Assembly (NCBI GenBank): GCA_001803415.1
Contig: MHDC01000001.1
Coordinates: forward strand, 1 to 43,728
Direction: 5' to 3'
DNA: 43,728 nt
Source of the DNA: Microgenomates group bacterium RBG_16_45_19
GTDB taxonomy: Bacteria > Patescibacteriota > Microgenomatia > UBA1400 > RBG-16-45-19
Shown: piece after piece, positions 8,202-16,837 of the stretch
Layout of the letters: each line of letters begins with the position of its first letter
How positions within the stretch are numbered: position 1 is the stretch's first letter
Notes under the pieces: generated by a model
Told to the model about the DNA's origin: nothing
What the model saw: only the letters and a program-made list of their open reading frames with translations
Databases searched by the model: none
Position numbers and translations under genes: made by a program

Positions 8202-8231
8202 ATATTACCCGACTATATGTTCTGGAGTCAA
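8202..8231 (-). promoter_or_regulatory. lexA operon promoter with possible LexA operator in the spacer
   Basis: On the minus strand TTGACT (8226-8231), an 18-bp spacer, and TAATAT (8202-8207), which ends 6 nt before the lexA ATG. The spacer contains AGAACATATAGTC, a weak resemblance to the GAACNNNNGTTC type of SOS box. The promoter is well supported; the operator is only a candidate. Confidence 0.6.
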
Positions 8232-8242
8232 CAGCTAAATAT

Positions 8243-8503
8243 TTAATTGGTCACATCATCGGCAATTTCCTCCAGAGTCCATTGCAGATTATCGGTGTTA
8301 AAATTCAAGCGAAAAAATAGGCTGTCGCTGGCCACCGAAAAAACGTGGTGGAGGGTCCGGCCGGTGCGGTAGGTATGATGGAGGCCGAGACTTTTAATCG
8401 GGTAAGAGCGGCCTTCCCAAGTCAGTTGAAGGGGAATAAAGCGGTGGTGGTGGTGGTTGTAGTCAGCGATGACGGAAATAGGAGCCCTGATAGCTTGGAT
8501 CAT
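8243..8503 (-). CDS. small conserved-looking protein with WEGRxY motif (DUF6504-like?)
   Basis: An 86-residue basic, beta-rich protein. The core FIPLQLTWEGRSYPI, followed by TLHHVFSVASDSLFFRL and WTLEEI, resembles small single-domain proteins with a central W-x-GRxY motif (DUF6504 type), which elsewhere are found beside Y-family polymerase genes. Here it precedes lexA and the dinB convoy on the same strand, which would fit, but the gene stops 47 bp before lexA, which has its own promoter. A TAATAT box ends 5 nt before the ATG, so it too may be leaderless. Function is unknown and the family suggestion is from memory. Confidence 0.55.
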   Translation of the reverse strand: MIQAIRAPISVIADYNHHHHRFIPLQLTWEGRSYPIKSLGLHHTYRTGRTLHHVFSVASDSLFFRLNFNTDNLQWTLEEIADDVTN

Positions 8504-8628
8504 ACCAAATATTACCCGAAATAGCCTTTCAGTTATATATCCGAAGAAAGGGCGAAGTCAAGCCGGAATTTTCAGGCTTTGGGAGTCTTAGCCATAAGTA
8601 AAGATATTATCACCGAGGGAGGACAAAC

Positions 8629-8658
8629 TTGCAAGCGAGGAACTGATTCCGATACCAT
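8629..8658 (+). promoter_or_regulatory. candidate promoter, leaderless GTG gene
   Basis: TTGCAA (8629-8634), an 18-bp spacer and TACCAT (8653-8658) end 6 nt before the GTG at 8665. The -10 matches only 4 of 6 consensus bases, but the spacing to the start codon repeats that of other genes in the window. Confidence 0.35.
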
Positions 8659-8664
8659 GAGTAA

Positions 8665-9885
8665 GTGTCGATTAAAGAATATTGGGCTAAACACCGACTG
8701 AAAGTAAACCGAATTTCAAGAGTTGTCGGGATTGGGGCAGGCAGCTTACTCTTGGGGTTAAGTGTAGTTTATGGACTGAGGTGGCAAAGGCAAATAAACC
8801 TCAATCAACAAATTCTCGAGATTACCCAAGAAAAATTAAGCGTTAATGAAGCAGCTTTGGCTTCGGCGACGGCTTCACTGAATGCCCTACAGGCTGATGA
8901 CCAATTCGTACGCAACGAAAAGCTGACCGCGGAAATCGAGGCCATCCAAACCGAGTATCGAGCCGCCGTCCAAACTTATGAAAACTTGATCGATTTAAGA
9001 GGAGATAGCATCAAAACCAGTAAATTGGATGGGCAATTGGCCGCGATTTTGAAGTTGTTAGCTGACCGAAATTGGGCGACGGCGTCGTCCAAAATTAAGG
9101 AATTGAACGCCTCGATCCAAAGCGAGCGAGATAAAGCCGCAGCAGCAGCGGCCACGGCCATACCCGAAAATGTACCGGTGAACAACACGCCACCGGGATC
9201 AGGCTACGCTCGGCAACAAGTACAACTGGATATCGGCAATTATTTAGTCAGTATTGTCAGCGCCGATTTGAATTCGACTCGGGTCATGGTCGATACGGCA
9301 TCAGCGGGGACGTGCACGAATGACTGTCCGGTGTTGGCCTTAAGCGATTATGTGGCTCGCTCCGGGGCGTTTGCCGGTATCAATGGACCATATTTTTGTC
9401 CGGCGTCGTATCCTTCCTGCCAAGGAAAGACAAACACCTTTGATACCTTGATCATGAATAAAAATAAAGTTTATTTTAACTCGGAAAACAACGTCTATTC
9501 GACGGTCCCGGCCGTGATCTTTTTGGGTAATAGCGCCCGGTTTGTGGGAACAACACAGGAGTGGGGGCGGGATACTGGTGTGGATGCCGTTATCGCCGCT
9601 CAACCCCGATTGGTGGCTGGGGGTAATGCGGCTTTTGGTGGTGACGGTGATCCCAAAAAAGGGAGTAAAAGCAATCGGAGTTTCATCGGCGCGACCAGCA
9701 ACACCGTTTATATTGGCGTGGTGCATAATGCCACGGTCGCCGAAAGTGCCCGAGTCCTGGCGGCTTTAGGGATTAAGGATGCCTTAAACTTGGATGCCGG
9801 CGGTTCCACCGCCTTATGGAGCGGGGGTTATAAAGTCGGTCCCGGCCGGGCTTTGCCAATGGGAATTTTATTGGTGAGAAAGTAA
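8665..9885 (+). CDS. membrane-anchored phosphodiester glycosidase-family (NAGPA/DUF2233) protein
   Basis: A 406-residue protein starting at GTG; no in-frame ATG is available. Residues 22-40 are one membrane segment, so the rest is probably outside the cell. Residues 45-160 are a long coiled coil, followed by a Pro/Gly linker. From about residue 185 is a NAGPA (DUF2233) domain: AGINGPYF, then RSFIGAT and the family's end signature ALNLDAGGSTALW. Members cleave phosphodiester-linked sugars, as in exopolysaccharide or wall trimming. CTNDCP and CPASYPSC suggest disulfides. It is convergent with secA (38-bp gap). The substrate is not known. Confidence 0.78.
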   Translation: MSIKEYWAKHRLKVNRISRVVGIGAGSLLLGLSVVYGLRWQRQINLNQQILEITQEKLSVNEAALASATASLNALQADDQFVRNEKLTAEIEAIQTEYRAAVQTYENLIDLRGDSIKTSKLDGQLAAILKLLADRNWATASSKIKELNASIQSERDKAAAAAATAIPENVPVNNTPPGSGYARQQVQLDIGNYLVSIVSADLNSTRVMVDTASAGTCTNDCPVLALSDYVARSGAFAGINGPYFCPASYPSCQGKTNTFDTLIMNKNKVYFNSENNVYSTVPAVIFLGNSARFVGTTQEWGRDTGVDAVIAAQPRLVAGGNAAFGGDGDPKKGSKSNRSFIGATSNTVYIGVVHNATVAESARVLAALGIKDALNLDAGGSTALWSGGYKVGPGRALPMGILLVRK

Positions 9886-9923
9886 TTTTAGGGATTTTCG
9901 GGTGTATGAACCGATGGCGTCAT

Positions 9924-12767
9924 TTAGCCTTTGTGGTGGGGGGCGTTGATTAAGCCGCACTTTTTGTATTTATAAACTTTGCCGGTGTGGGGATTGATGG
10001 CGCCACAAGGACAAGGATTGTTACGGCCGATTTTAGGGCCACTGGGGGGTTTGACCAAAATTGGGGTTCGGCCGTCACTGCTACCGGTGTGATGGGCGGT
10101 TTTGGCCATGGCTGCGGCCAAGGCACCGGTACTTTGAGCGACGGCGGGGGCAATGGTGGTAGACGGAGTAGTGGCCTCCAAATCGGCGGCTTTATGGGCT
10201 TCCATAACCGGTTGAGGTTCACTGACCGGAACCGGGGCCGCGACCCCAATCCTGAAGATAGAGTGAACCACTTCTTCATTAATCAGGTCCAAGAGGCGGC
10301 CAAACATGTCAAAAGCTTCCTTTTTATATTCGGAAATGACTTGGTCTTTACCACCCCGGAGCCAAATCCCTTCACGCAGATCGTCCATGGCGTCTAAGTG
10401 ATTCATCCACATCCGGTCTAAACTATTGAGCAAGACAAACCGCTCCAATTGGCGCATGGTCGGGGTTCCTAAAGATTTTTCCCGATCGGCGTAGGTTTGG
10501 TGAGCCAGATCCTGAAGGGTGAAGACAATTTTTTCGGGAGTTTCAGCTTGCTTCATGGACTGGAGGAGTTTTTCCTGAGAGGTTTTGTCAAAGGGAATAA
10601 TCATTAAAAATTCCTGTAGCATGGCGTTATATTCATCATCGGTATAGCCTTCGCCGGAACGGAGGACGACTAATGACTGAATAGAGTCATCAATTAAAGC
10701 CAGAATTTTACCCTGCAACTGGTTGGCTTCAGCCTTATCGGCGAAACTATCCAAGATAGCCCGACGACGTTTATAAATGATTTCCCGCTGTTTGTTCATG
10801 ACGTCGTCGTATTCGACTACCCGTTTTCGCTGATCAAAATGGAAAGTTTCGACTTTGCTTTGAGCCTGCTCAATCGATTTGGACACCATACTGGATTCGA
10901 TCGGTTGATCCTCGGGAATCTTGAGAAAGTCCATAATCTTGGCGACTTGTTCACCACCGAAGATACGCATAATGTCATCTTCAAGGGAAACGTAAAAACG
11001 GGAAGAACCGGGATCACCCTGGCGACCGGAGCGGCCTCGAAGCTGATTGTCGATGCGTCGGGCGTCATGACGTTCAGTACCAAGAATATGTAAACCCCCG
11101 GCCTTTAAGACTTGATCATGACTGGCTTGCCAAGCTTTTAATTGTTGGGCATAGGGCTGACTGTCTTTCTGGGTGGTTTTTTCCCTGGGCTTTTCGGGGA
11201 GGGCACCACCTAAGACAATATCAACACCCCGACCGGCAATATTAGTGGCGACGGTAACCGAACCCGGCTTACCGGCGTTGGCTAAAATCATGGCTTCAGA
11301 CTCGTGATTCTTGGCGTTTAAGACATGATGCGGCAGCTTCATTCGTTTTAAATAGCGACTCATGATGTCATTTTGTTCAATGGAGCGGGTACCGAGGAGC
11401 ACCGGTTGGCCGCTCTCGAATTTTTCCCGAACCTCTTTGACAATGGCACCCATCTTGGCCCGCTGGGTTTTATAGACCATATCGGAAAAATCACGACGGA
11501 CCACCGGCTGATTGGTGGGTATAGCCACGGTATCCATGCTGTAGATAGCCCGAAATTCTTCGGCTTCGGTGACGGCGGTGCCAGTCATGCCGGATAACTT
11601 TTGATACAGTCTGAAGTAATTCTGCAGGGAAATGGTAGCTAAAGTTCGCGACTCCTTTTGGATAGTGACATTTTCCTTGGCTTCAATGGCTTGGTGCAAC
11701 CCTTCCGAATAGCGCCGCCCAAACATCAAGCGACCGGTGTGTTCGTCGACGATGATGACTTGACCGTCTTTAACGACGTAATCTTTGTCCCGGATAAATA
11801 AGGTTTTGGCTTTAAGGGCTTGTTCGATGTGGTGGATGGTATCGTAATCGCGCTCGTAAAGATTATCAACATTGAGACGTTTTTCCAGGCGACGTAAACC
11901 GTAATCAGTCAGGGTAGCAGTCCTTAATTTTTCATCCAGATTATAGTCAGTATCCCTCACCAGCGAATCAATCAGCTTAGCAAATTCAAAATAGCGTTTG
12001 GTGGGTTCGGTATCAGGAGCCGAGATGATGAGGGGCGTCCGGGCTTCATCAATTAAAATGGAATCAACTTCATCGACAATGGCAAAATGATGGCCGCGTT
12101 GGACCATATCTTCGAGGGATTGGGCCATGTTATCGCGTAAATAATCAAAACCAAACTCATTGTTGGTACCGTAAGTGATATCGGCTTGGTAAGCTTCGCG
12201 ACGTGGCACCGGTCGTAAATGTTCCAGTCGGCTATCGCCTCGAACCTCACCTTGATAGTCAGGATCATATAAGGCTGACGGTAAATCGCCTTTACCGGAA
12301 AAAATAACCCCGACTGACAGACCCAGGGTATGAAAAACGGGGGCCATCCACCCGGCATCGCGCTGAGCCAAATAATCATTAACGGTGATTAAATGAACCC
12401 CCTGACCGGTTAAGGCATTAAGATACAGGGCTGGAGTAGCCGAGAGGGTTTTACCCTCACCCGTTTTCTGCTCGGCGACTTTGCCTTCATGGAAGGCTAA
12501 AGCGGCCATCAATTGGACGTCAAAATGACGCAAGTTGACGGTGCGTTTGGCGGCCTCCCGGACTAAAGCAAAAGCCTCGGGCAGAATTTGATCCAAGTCG
12601 GCGCCAGATTCAAACCTTTTTTTCAAGTCGGCCGTCGCCCCAGGTATCTTAGACAGCGGAATCTTGGCAGACTGAGCTTCATGCTCATTAATAGTGGTCA
12701 AGAGTTGGCGGTAACGCTTAAGGGTTTTTTCGTTGGCATCGAGTAAACGATTTAAGAATTTAAACAT
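9924..12767 (-). CDS. secA: preprotein translocase ATPase SecA
   Basis: A 947-residue SecA, the motor that pushes unfolded proteins through SecYEG. Visible landmarks are the Walker A loop TGEGKT, the DEAD-type VDEVDSILIDEARTPLIIS, the GTNNEFGFDYLRDNM motif, the ATNIAGRGVDI helicase motif and QLRGRSGRQGDPG. The C-terminal tail ends in a zinc-binding cluster, CPCG...KKCG, used in other bacteria to bind SecB or lipids. The start MFKFLNRLLDANEK at 12767 is normal for SecA; an earlier in-frame start would add an unconserved extension reaching into the preceding gene. It follows the spermidine-synthase-like gene by 19 bp. Confidence 0.95.
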   Translation of the reverse strand: MFKFLNRLLDANEKTLKRYRQLLTTINEHEAQSAKIPLSKIPGATADLKKRFESGADLDQILPEAFALVREAAKRTVNLRHFDVQLMAALAFHEGKVAEQKTGEGKTLSATPALYLNALTGQGVHLITVNDYLAQRDAGWMAPVFHTLGLSVGVIFSGKGDLPSALYDPDYQGEVRGDSRLEHLRPVPRREAYQADITYGTNNEFGFDYLRDNMAQSLEDMVQRGHHFAIVDEVDSILIDEARTPLIISAPDTEPTKRYFEFAKLIDSLVRDTDYNLDEKLRTATLTDYGLRRLEKRLNVDNLYERDYDTIHHIEQALKAKTLFIRDKDYVVKDGQVIIVDEHTGRLMFGRRYSEGLHQAIEAKENVTIQKESRTLATISLQNYFRLYQKLSGMTGTAVTEAEEFRAIYSMDTVAIPTNQPVVRRDFSDMVYKTQRAKMGAIVKEVREKFESGQPVLLGTRSIEQNDIMSRYLKRMKLPHHVLNAKNHESEAMILANAGKPGSVTVATNIAGRGVDIVLGGALPEKPREKTTQKDSQPYAQQLKAWQASHDQVLKAGGLHILGTERHDARRIDNQLRGRSGRQGDPGSSRFYVSLEDDIMRIFGGEQVAKIMDFLKIPEDQPIESSMVSKSIEQAQSKVETFHFDQRKRVVEYDDVMNKQREIIYKRRRAILDSFADKAEANQLQGKILALIDDSIQSLVVLRSGEGYTDDEYNAMLQEFLMIIPFDKTSQEKLLQSMKQAETPEKIVFTLQDLAHQTYADREKSLGTPTMRQLERFVLLNSLDRMWMNHLDAMDDLREGIWLRGGKDQVISEYKKEAFDMFGRLLDLINEEVVHSIFRIGVAAPVPVSEPQPVMEAHKAADLEATTPSTTIAPAVAQSTGALAAAMAKTAHHTGSSDGRTPILVKPPSGPKIGRNNPCPCGAINPHTGKVYKYKKCGLINAPHHKG

Positions 12768-12786
12768 AATTTCAAAATGAACTGGC

Positions 12787-13482
12787 CTATTGTATCGATT
12801 CCTCACTCATTTTACCAGGTGTGAGGAAGAAGATTTGATTTTCAAGGATGGATCGGACGATTACCTGCCCAAAGACAGCCGTAGCCGACTGGGACAGCTG
12901 GATGACTGACGCCGACTGAGGGGCAGGATCGTAGTAGTTGATGATAGCTAATCCGGTCGCGGTTAAACCGGCTTTAATTTGAGTCAGAAAGGGCTTGGTA
13001 GTCAGCCTGGCCGGCGGGGTAAAGCCCCGGAAGAGATCAAGATAAATTAAATCATAAGGCCGGCGGTTGGTCTCAATCCAGGAAAAAGCATCGGCAATAA
13101 CCAGGTTGACTTTAGTTGGTGGAGCCAGATAAAACTGACCTAAAGCCACTATTACCGGGTCATGGTCGACCCCGGTGAGACTCAGCCGCGGCCAGACAGA
13201 CATTAAGGCAGTGGCCAGACCGCCCCCGCCATAGCCTAAAATGAGGCCGGTTTGGGGAGAAAAATGAGGAAAAAGAGTCCGGCACAGCGACAGGGTTTGG
13301 TGGAAACGCCGGTCGGCCACACCTCCAACTTGAACGGCACCAACCACTAAAAATTGACAGCGGCCATAACTTAGGCGGACGGAAATAAGGCCGTTTCGAG
13401 GTGAATTGAGCCGCAGGAGAGTGATTGGTTTGAAGTAAGACCAGCAACGTTGGCGTAAATTAGGGGACGGATAGACGGTCAT
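12787..13482 (-). CDS. spermidine synthase-like methyltransferase-fold protein
   Basis: A 231-residue Rossmann-fold protein. The SAM-type glycine loop LILGYGGGGLATALM is followed by the acidic strand end LTGVDHDPVIVALGQFY and by YDLIYLDLF, the pattern of the PABS (polyamine biosynthesis) superfamily. Whether it makes a polyamine is doubtful: the N-terminal beta domain is short and many small-genome bacteria carry such orphan members. The start at ATG 13482 lies just after the serS stop (13490); longer in-frame versions would overlap serS. It sits between serS and secA on the same strand. Confidence 0.6.
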   Translation of the reverse strand: MTVYPSPNLRQRCWSYFKPITLLRLNSPRNGLISVRLSYGRCQFLVVGAVQVGGVADRRFHQTLSLCRTLFPHFSPQTGLILGYGGGGLATALMSVWPRLSLTGVDHDPVIVALGQFYLAPPTKVNLVIADAFSWIETNRRPYDLIYLDLFRGFTPPARLTTKPFLTQIKAGLTATGLAIINYYDPAPQSASVIQLSQSATAVFGQVIVRSILENQIFFLTPGKMSEESIQ

Positions 13483-13489
13483 GAAAAAA

Positions 13490-14755
13490 CTAGGGGGATT
13501 TATTAACGATCCGGTCAAAACCCACGTAAGACTTTAGGACTTCGGGGATAAGGACACTACCGTCAGCCTGCTGGTAATTTTCTAAGATGGCCGCCAGCAG
13601 TCTTGGAGTAGCGGCCACAGTGTTATTTAGGGTATAGACAAATTTTAATTGACCGGCTTTGTCCCGATAGCGAATATTTAAACGCCGGCTTTGAAAATCT
13701 AAGAAGTAGGAATCGGAATGGGTCTCGCGATAGCGGTTCTGGCCGGGAAACCAAGTTTCCAGATCGTATTTTTTCCGTTGGCCAGCTCCCATATCACCGG
13801 TACACATCAGCAGAACCCGATAGGGCAAACCCAAAGCTTCCAAGACACTAGCGGATAGGGTTAACATCTGTTCATGCCATTCCCGAGTGATGGTTTCGTC
13901 GGCTTCGGTTAAAACGACCATTTCCACTTTACTGAATTGATGAAGGCGGAAAAAACCTTGGGTATCTTTGCCATAGCTGCCGACTTCACGGCGAAAGCAG
14001 GGAGAGATACCGCAGAGTTTGACCGGCAGATCGGCCAAGCTTAAGACTTCACCCTGATGAAAAGCGGTGAGCGAGACTTCGGCGGTGCCAATCAAACCTT
14101 GGCCATCCTGAGTCTGATAATGATCCGCCTCACCCCAGGGAAAATAACCGGTGCCGACTAAGGCCTGCCGGTTGACTAACCAAGGGACGGTCATGGGGGT
14201 AAAGCCGGCGGCCATCATTTGCTTTAAGGCAAAATTTAAGACGGCTTGCTCTAAAGCGACCAGCTCATTTTTAAGAAAATAGGCTCTGTTGCCGGCAATT
14301 CTCACCGCCCTCTCGGAATCGTATAGGTCTAAGGTGAGAGCTAATTGATGATGGGTCTGGGGGGTAAAAGTAAATTTTGGTTTCTCCCCCCAGGTTCTGA
14401 CTTCTTGATTGCCAGTCTCGTCCGGACCAACCGGGACATCGTCGGCCGGCAGGTTGGGAACTTCATGCATGGCGGTTTGATAATCAGTCTCGACCGCTTT
14501 GAGATCAGTTTCCAGCTGACGTAAGGTGGCTTTCAGGGTTTTGGATTGGGCAATAAGATCGGGCTGCCTGGCTTTTTTCAGCTGGTCATCCAGTTGATTT
14601 CTTTGGGTCCTAATCGCTTGAGCTTGGGTAAGTAAGTCGCGCCGTTTTTGATCCAGAGTTAAGACTTGGTCGACAATGGCCGGATCAAGATTCTTATTGG
14701 TAGCGGCGGTTTTAACCTGATCGGCATGGTCACGAATAAAATTGATGTCCAGCAT
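13490..14755 (-). CDS. serS: seryl-tRNA synthetase
   Basis: A 421-residue class II synthetase that charges tRNA-Ser. Residues 1-110 form the N-terminal coiled-coil arm for tRNA binding (heptads with LTQAQAIRTQRNQLDDQLKK). Motif 2 is visible as CFRREVGSYGKDTQGFFRLHQF and motif 3 as the segment ending PRLLAAILENYQQADGS, where the usual glycine-rich start is replaced by NNTVAAT. Ends LIPEVLKSYVGFDRI as expected. It starts at ATG 14755, with AAGGA very close to it. Confidence 0.93.
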   Translation of the reverse strand: MLDINFIRDHADQVKTAATNKNLDPAIVDQVLTLDQKRRDLLTQAQAIRTQRNQLDDQLKKARQPDLIAQSKTLKATLRQLETDLKAVETDYQTAMHEVPNLPADDVPVGPDETGNQEVRTWGEKPKFTFTPQTHHQLALTLDLYDSERAVRIAGNRAYFLKNELVALEQAVLNFALKQMMAAGFTPMTVPWLVNRQALVGTGYFPWGEADHYQTQDGQGLIGTAEVSLTAFHQGEVLSLADLPVKLCGISPCFRREVGSYGKDTQGFFRLHQFSKVEMVVLTEADETITREWHEQMLTLSASVLEALGLPYRVLLMCTGDMGAGQRKKYDLETWFPGQNRYRETHSDSYFLDFQSRRLNIRYRDKAGQLKFVYTLNNTVAATPRLLAAILENYQQADGSVLIPEVLKSYVGFDRIVNKSP

Positions 14756-14817
14756 ATCCTTCAGGGAAACTACCTAATTGACGAATTTAACAATTGTTGC
14801 AAAATATGTGGGAATCC

Positions 14818-14858
14818 AAGCCAAAATCCCAATCACTTAAGCTGATTGGGCTGGCTTT
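14818..14858 (-). terminator. probable intrinsic terminator after the HD-domain gene
   Basis: CCCAATC (14828-14834) and GATTGGG (14844-14850) form a hairpin extended by AGCC/GGCT outside it. T runs flank it on both sides, so it may work on both strands. It lies between the HD-domain gene (ends 14933) and serS, where the lysS operon should stop. The rest of the 177-bp gap must hold the serS promoter, which I could not place. Confidence 0.5.
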
Positions 14859-14932
14859 TATCCCTCACCGGTTGAAAGTATTGTAACACAGCCAAAGATA
14901 GGATAAAGACGCAATTGTGGTGTATGAGTGAC

Positions 14933-15487
14933 TTACAACCCCAAAACCGGGGCGATGGCTTGCATGGCTGAAAGGACTAGAGGAACATGCTCGGACCAGA
15001 TATCTACCCCTAACTCTTTGGCGCCCGTTAAGACCTCATCGCGATTAACCCCGGCGGCAAAAGACTTCTCCTTGAATTTTTTCTGAATGGCTTTAACCTC
15101 AACGTCAGCCAGTTTATGGGAAGGACGAATCAGAGCCACAGCCACAATCAGACCGGTAATTTCATCACAAGCAAAGAGGGCTTTATCGATCAGTTTTTCC
15201 CGTTTAACCCCGGTGTGTTGGGCATGCGATTGAATAGTGCGAATCAGGTCTTCATCGACACCCCGATCCCGGAGAATGGCAGCACCTTTTTGCGGGTGAC
15301 TAGCTAAATCGGGATGAATTTCCCAGTCAAAATCATGCAGTAAACCGGCGACCTGCCAACGCTCGGTGTCTTGGTCGAATTTTTGGGCATAAGCCCCCAT
15401 CGCCGCCTCGACCGCCAGCATGTGCTTTTGAAGGTTTGGGTTCTTAACATATTCCTGAACGATGTCCCAGGCTCGGTCACGGGTCAT
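14933..15487 (-). CDS. HD-domain phosphohydrolase
   Basis: A 184-residue single-domain HD protein. The metal-binding residues are seen in HMLAVEAAM (first His), VAGLLHDFDWE (His-Asp pair) and IQSHAQHTG (further His residues). Such proteins hydrolyse phosphate esters of nucleotides or related compounds; the substrate cannot be deduced. It is the last gene of the lysS-nif3-maf group, starting 4 nt after the end of the Maf-like gene, and is followed by a hairpin terminator. Confidence 0.75.
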   Translation of the reverse strand: MTRDRAWDIVQEYVKNPNLQKHMLAVEAAMGAYAQKFDQDTERWQVAGLLHDFDWEIHPDLASHPQKGAAILRDRGVDEDLIRTIQSHAQHTGVKREKLIDKALFACDEITGLIVAVALIRPSHKLADVEVKAIQKKFKEKSFAAGVNRDEVLTGAKELGVDIWSEHVPLVLSAMQAIAPVLGL

Positions 15488-15491
15488 AGGA

Positions 15492-16049
15492 TTATTTTAA
15501 GTCGGATAAATCGATCTTTTCGATCGGAAGTTGATAAAGAAAGTTAGCATAAGAGCCCTCAATCTGCTGAATGAGGGTAAAAACTTGCGGATCGGTCGGG
15601 TCCAGAATCAAAGGCGACTTGACCACATCATGGTCGTTAACATAACCGGTTAAAACAGAGTTTTGAATCGCTTTTAATGTAATTTTGGTTTCAGCCGAAC
15701 CCTGGGTGATGGCTTGGTAGCGGGGGTGCTTGGTGGCCCAGTAAGTCATAATCGAGAAAGTATGACCGGAAAACAATTTGAGCAGATTTAAAGCATCCAT
15801 TTTATAGTGAGGCGGTTTGAGGCGGCGTTGACGATATACTAAAACAGTGGTCAAGCCCAGTAAATAGGCGCGGTGGTAAGCAGTTCGACCTTGAGCTAAA
15901 TAATCTTTGAGGATTTCCTGGCCAAAGTCAGCGGGATCAAGTGTATAAATCGCTTCCGGTGGAACCGGAACTAAGTGACGGGGAGTATAGCCTAAAAGTT
16001 TAAGTAATTTGAGGGATGAGGTTAGGGGACTTAAGACAACCAATTCCAT
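15492..16049 (-). CDS. divergent Maf-like protein, catalytic Asp apparently lost
   Basis: A 185-residue protein that aligns by eye with the Maf/YhdE nucleotide pyrophosphatase fold: LSPLTSSLKLLKLLGYTP at the N-terminus, LLKLFSGHTFSIMT in the middle and IEGSYANFLYQLPIEKI near the end match the family's order of blocks. Maf proteins hydrolyse non-canonical nucleotides. Here the strand that should carry the catalytic Asp (normally ADTVV) reads LGLTTVLVY, so the usual active site is missing and another function or none is likely. The gene is packed between nif3-like and HD genes with gaps of 4 nt each. Confidence 0.55.
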   Translation of the reverse strand: MELVVLSPLTSSLKLLKLLGYTPRHLVPVPPEAIYTLDPADFGQEILKDYLAQGRTAYHRAYLLGLTTVLVYRQRRLKPPHYKMDALNLLKLFSGHTFSIMTYWATKHPRYQAITQGSAETKITLKAIQNSVLTGYVNDHDVVKSPLILDPTDPQVFTLIQQIEGSYANFLYQLPIEKIDLSDLK

Positions 16050-16053
16050 AGGT

Positions 16054-16836
16054 TCACAAGGTTGAGGGAATATCGATAAAAGCTACCGTTAAACGCCGAC
16101 CAAAATGGGTTTTAATTTTTTGAGCTAAGGCTTGAACCCCAAACACTTCAGTAGCGTAATGGCCGCAAGCTAAATAATGGAAATGACCGGCTTCGGCTTG
16201 GTGAGGGCTGCTCTCACTGATTTCCCCGGTGAGATGTAAGTCGATCCGGTTATCGATGATCTCAAACAATTCATGGAGATGAGGCCGGGCACCACCGCTG
16301 CAAACACCCAGACGTTTGACCAGTTTGGGTCCGGATAAAACCCTGTAAACTTCATGTTGAAAGATTTTAGCGGCTCGTTGAACGATAATTTTGATGGGTT
16401 GAGGTTTGATAAATTCCCCGACCCAGCCCCAAGATCCAAAATAGGGCTCAGGTAAACGTTTAGCGCCAAGCTTACTGATGATCACGGCGTTGTTGCCGAG
16501 AGTAGGGTGGGCGTCTAAAGCGTAATGGTAGCCGGCCAGTGTCAAGTGGTGCCGAAACAATAATTCCAGGCGTGATTGAATGAAGTCGAAGCGGCCGTTT
16601 TTGACAACATGGTCAGGATTTAAGCCATGGTGGCAAATGAGGTAATTAGCCTTCTGCTTGATAGCCTGGTCAATAAAAGCTTGACTGCAGGAAACCCCCA
16701 AAGCGACACCGGAGACGTCATCCGCCCCCTTGATCTGAACCCCGTTGGGAGCGGTATCAATTTGAGCGGCTTTAGCCAGTAAATCGGAGCCCAAAGTTTG
16801 GGTAATAAAATTAGTCAATTCATCACTTTGGACCAT
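16054..16836 (-). CDS. Nif3-like dinuclear metal centre protein (YbgI/DUF34)
   Basis: A 260-residue NIF3 family protein. Metal-ligand motifs are present: NGVQIKG near the start, LICHHGL, LDAHPTLGNN, then HLTGEIS and CGHYATEVFGVQAL in the C-terminal half. The family forms toroidal hexamers with two metals per subunit; its exact reaction remains unsettled. The start is ATG 16836, 1 nt after the lysS stop, and the gene is surely cotranscribed with lysS. An in-frame non-ATG start inside lysS is rejected. Confidence 0.82.
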   Translation of the reverse strand: MVQSDELTNFITQTLGSDLLAKAAQIDTAPNGVQIKGADDVSGVALGVSCSQAFIDQAIKQKANYLICHHGLNPDHVVKNGRFDFIQSRLELLFRHHLTLAGYHYALDAHPTLGNNAVIISKLGAKRLPEPYFGSWGWVGEFIKPQPIKIIVQRAAKIFQHEVYRVLSGPKLVKRLGVCSGGARPHLHELFEIIDNRIDLHLTGEISESSPHQAEAGHFHYLACGHYATEVFGVQALAQKIKTHFGRRLTVAFIDIPSTL

Positions 16837-16837
16837 A

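Noticed and set aside
14756-14932. T-box riboswitch before serS
   Set aside because: No T-box sequence or specifier-loop structure could be recognised; only a bidirectional hairpin is visible.
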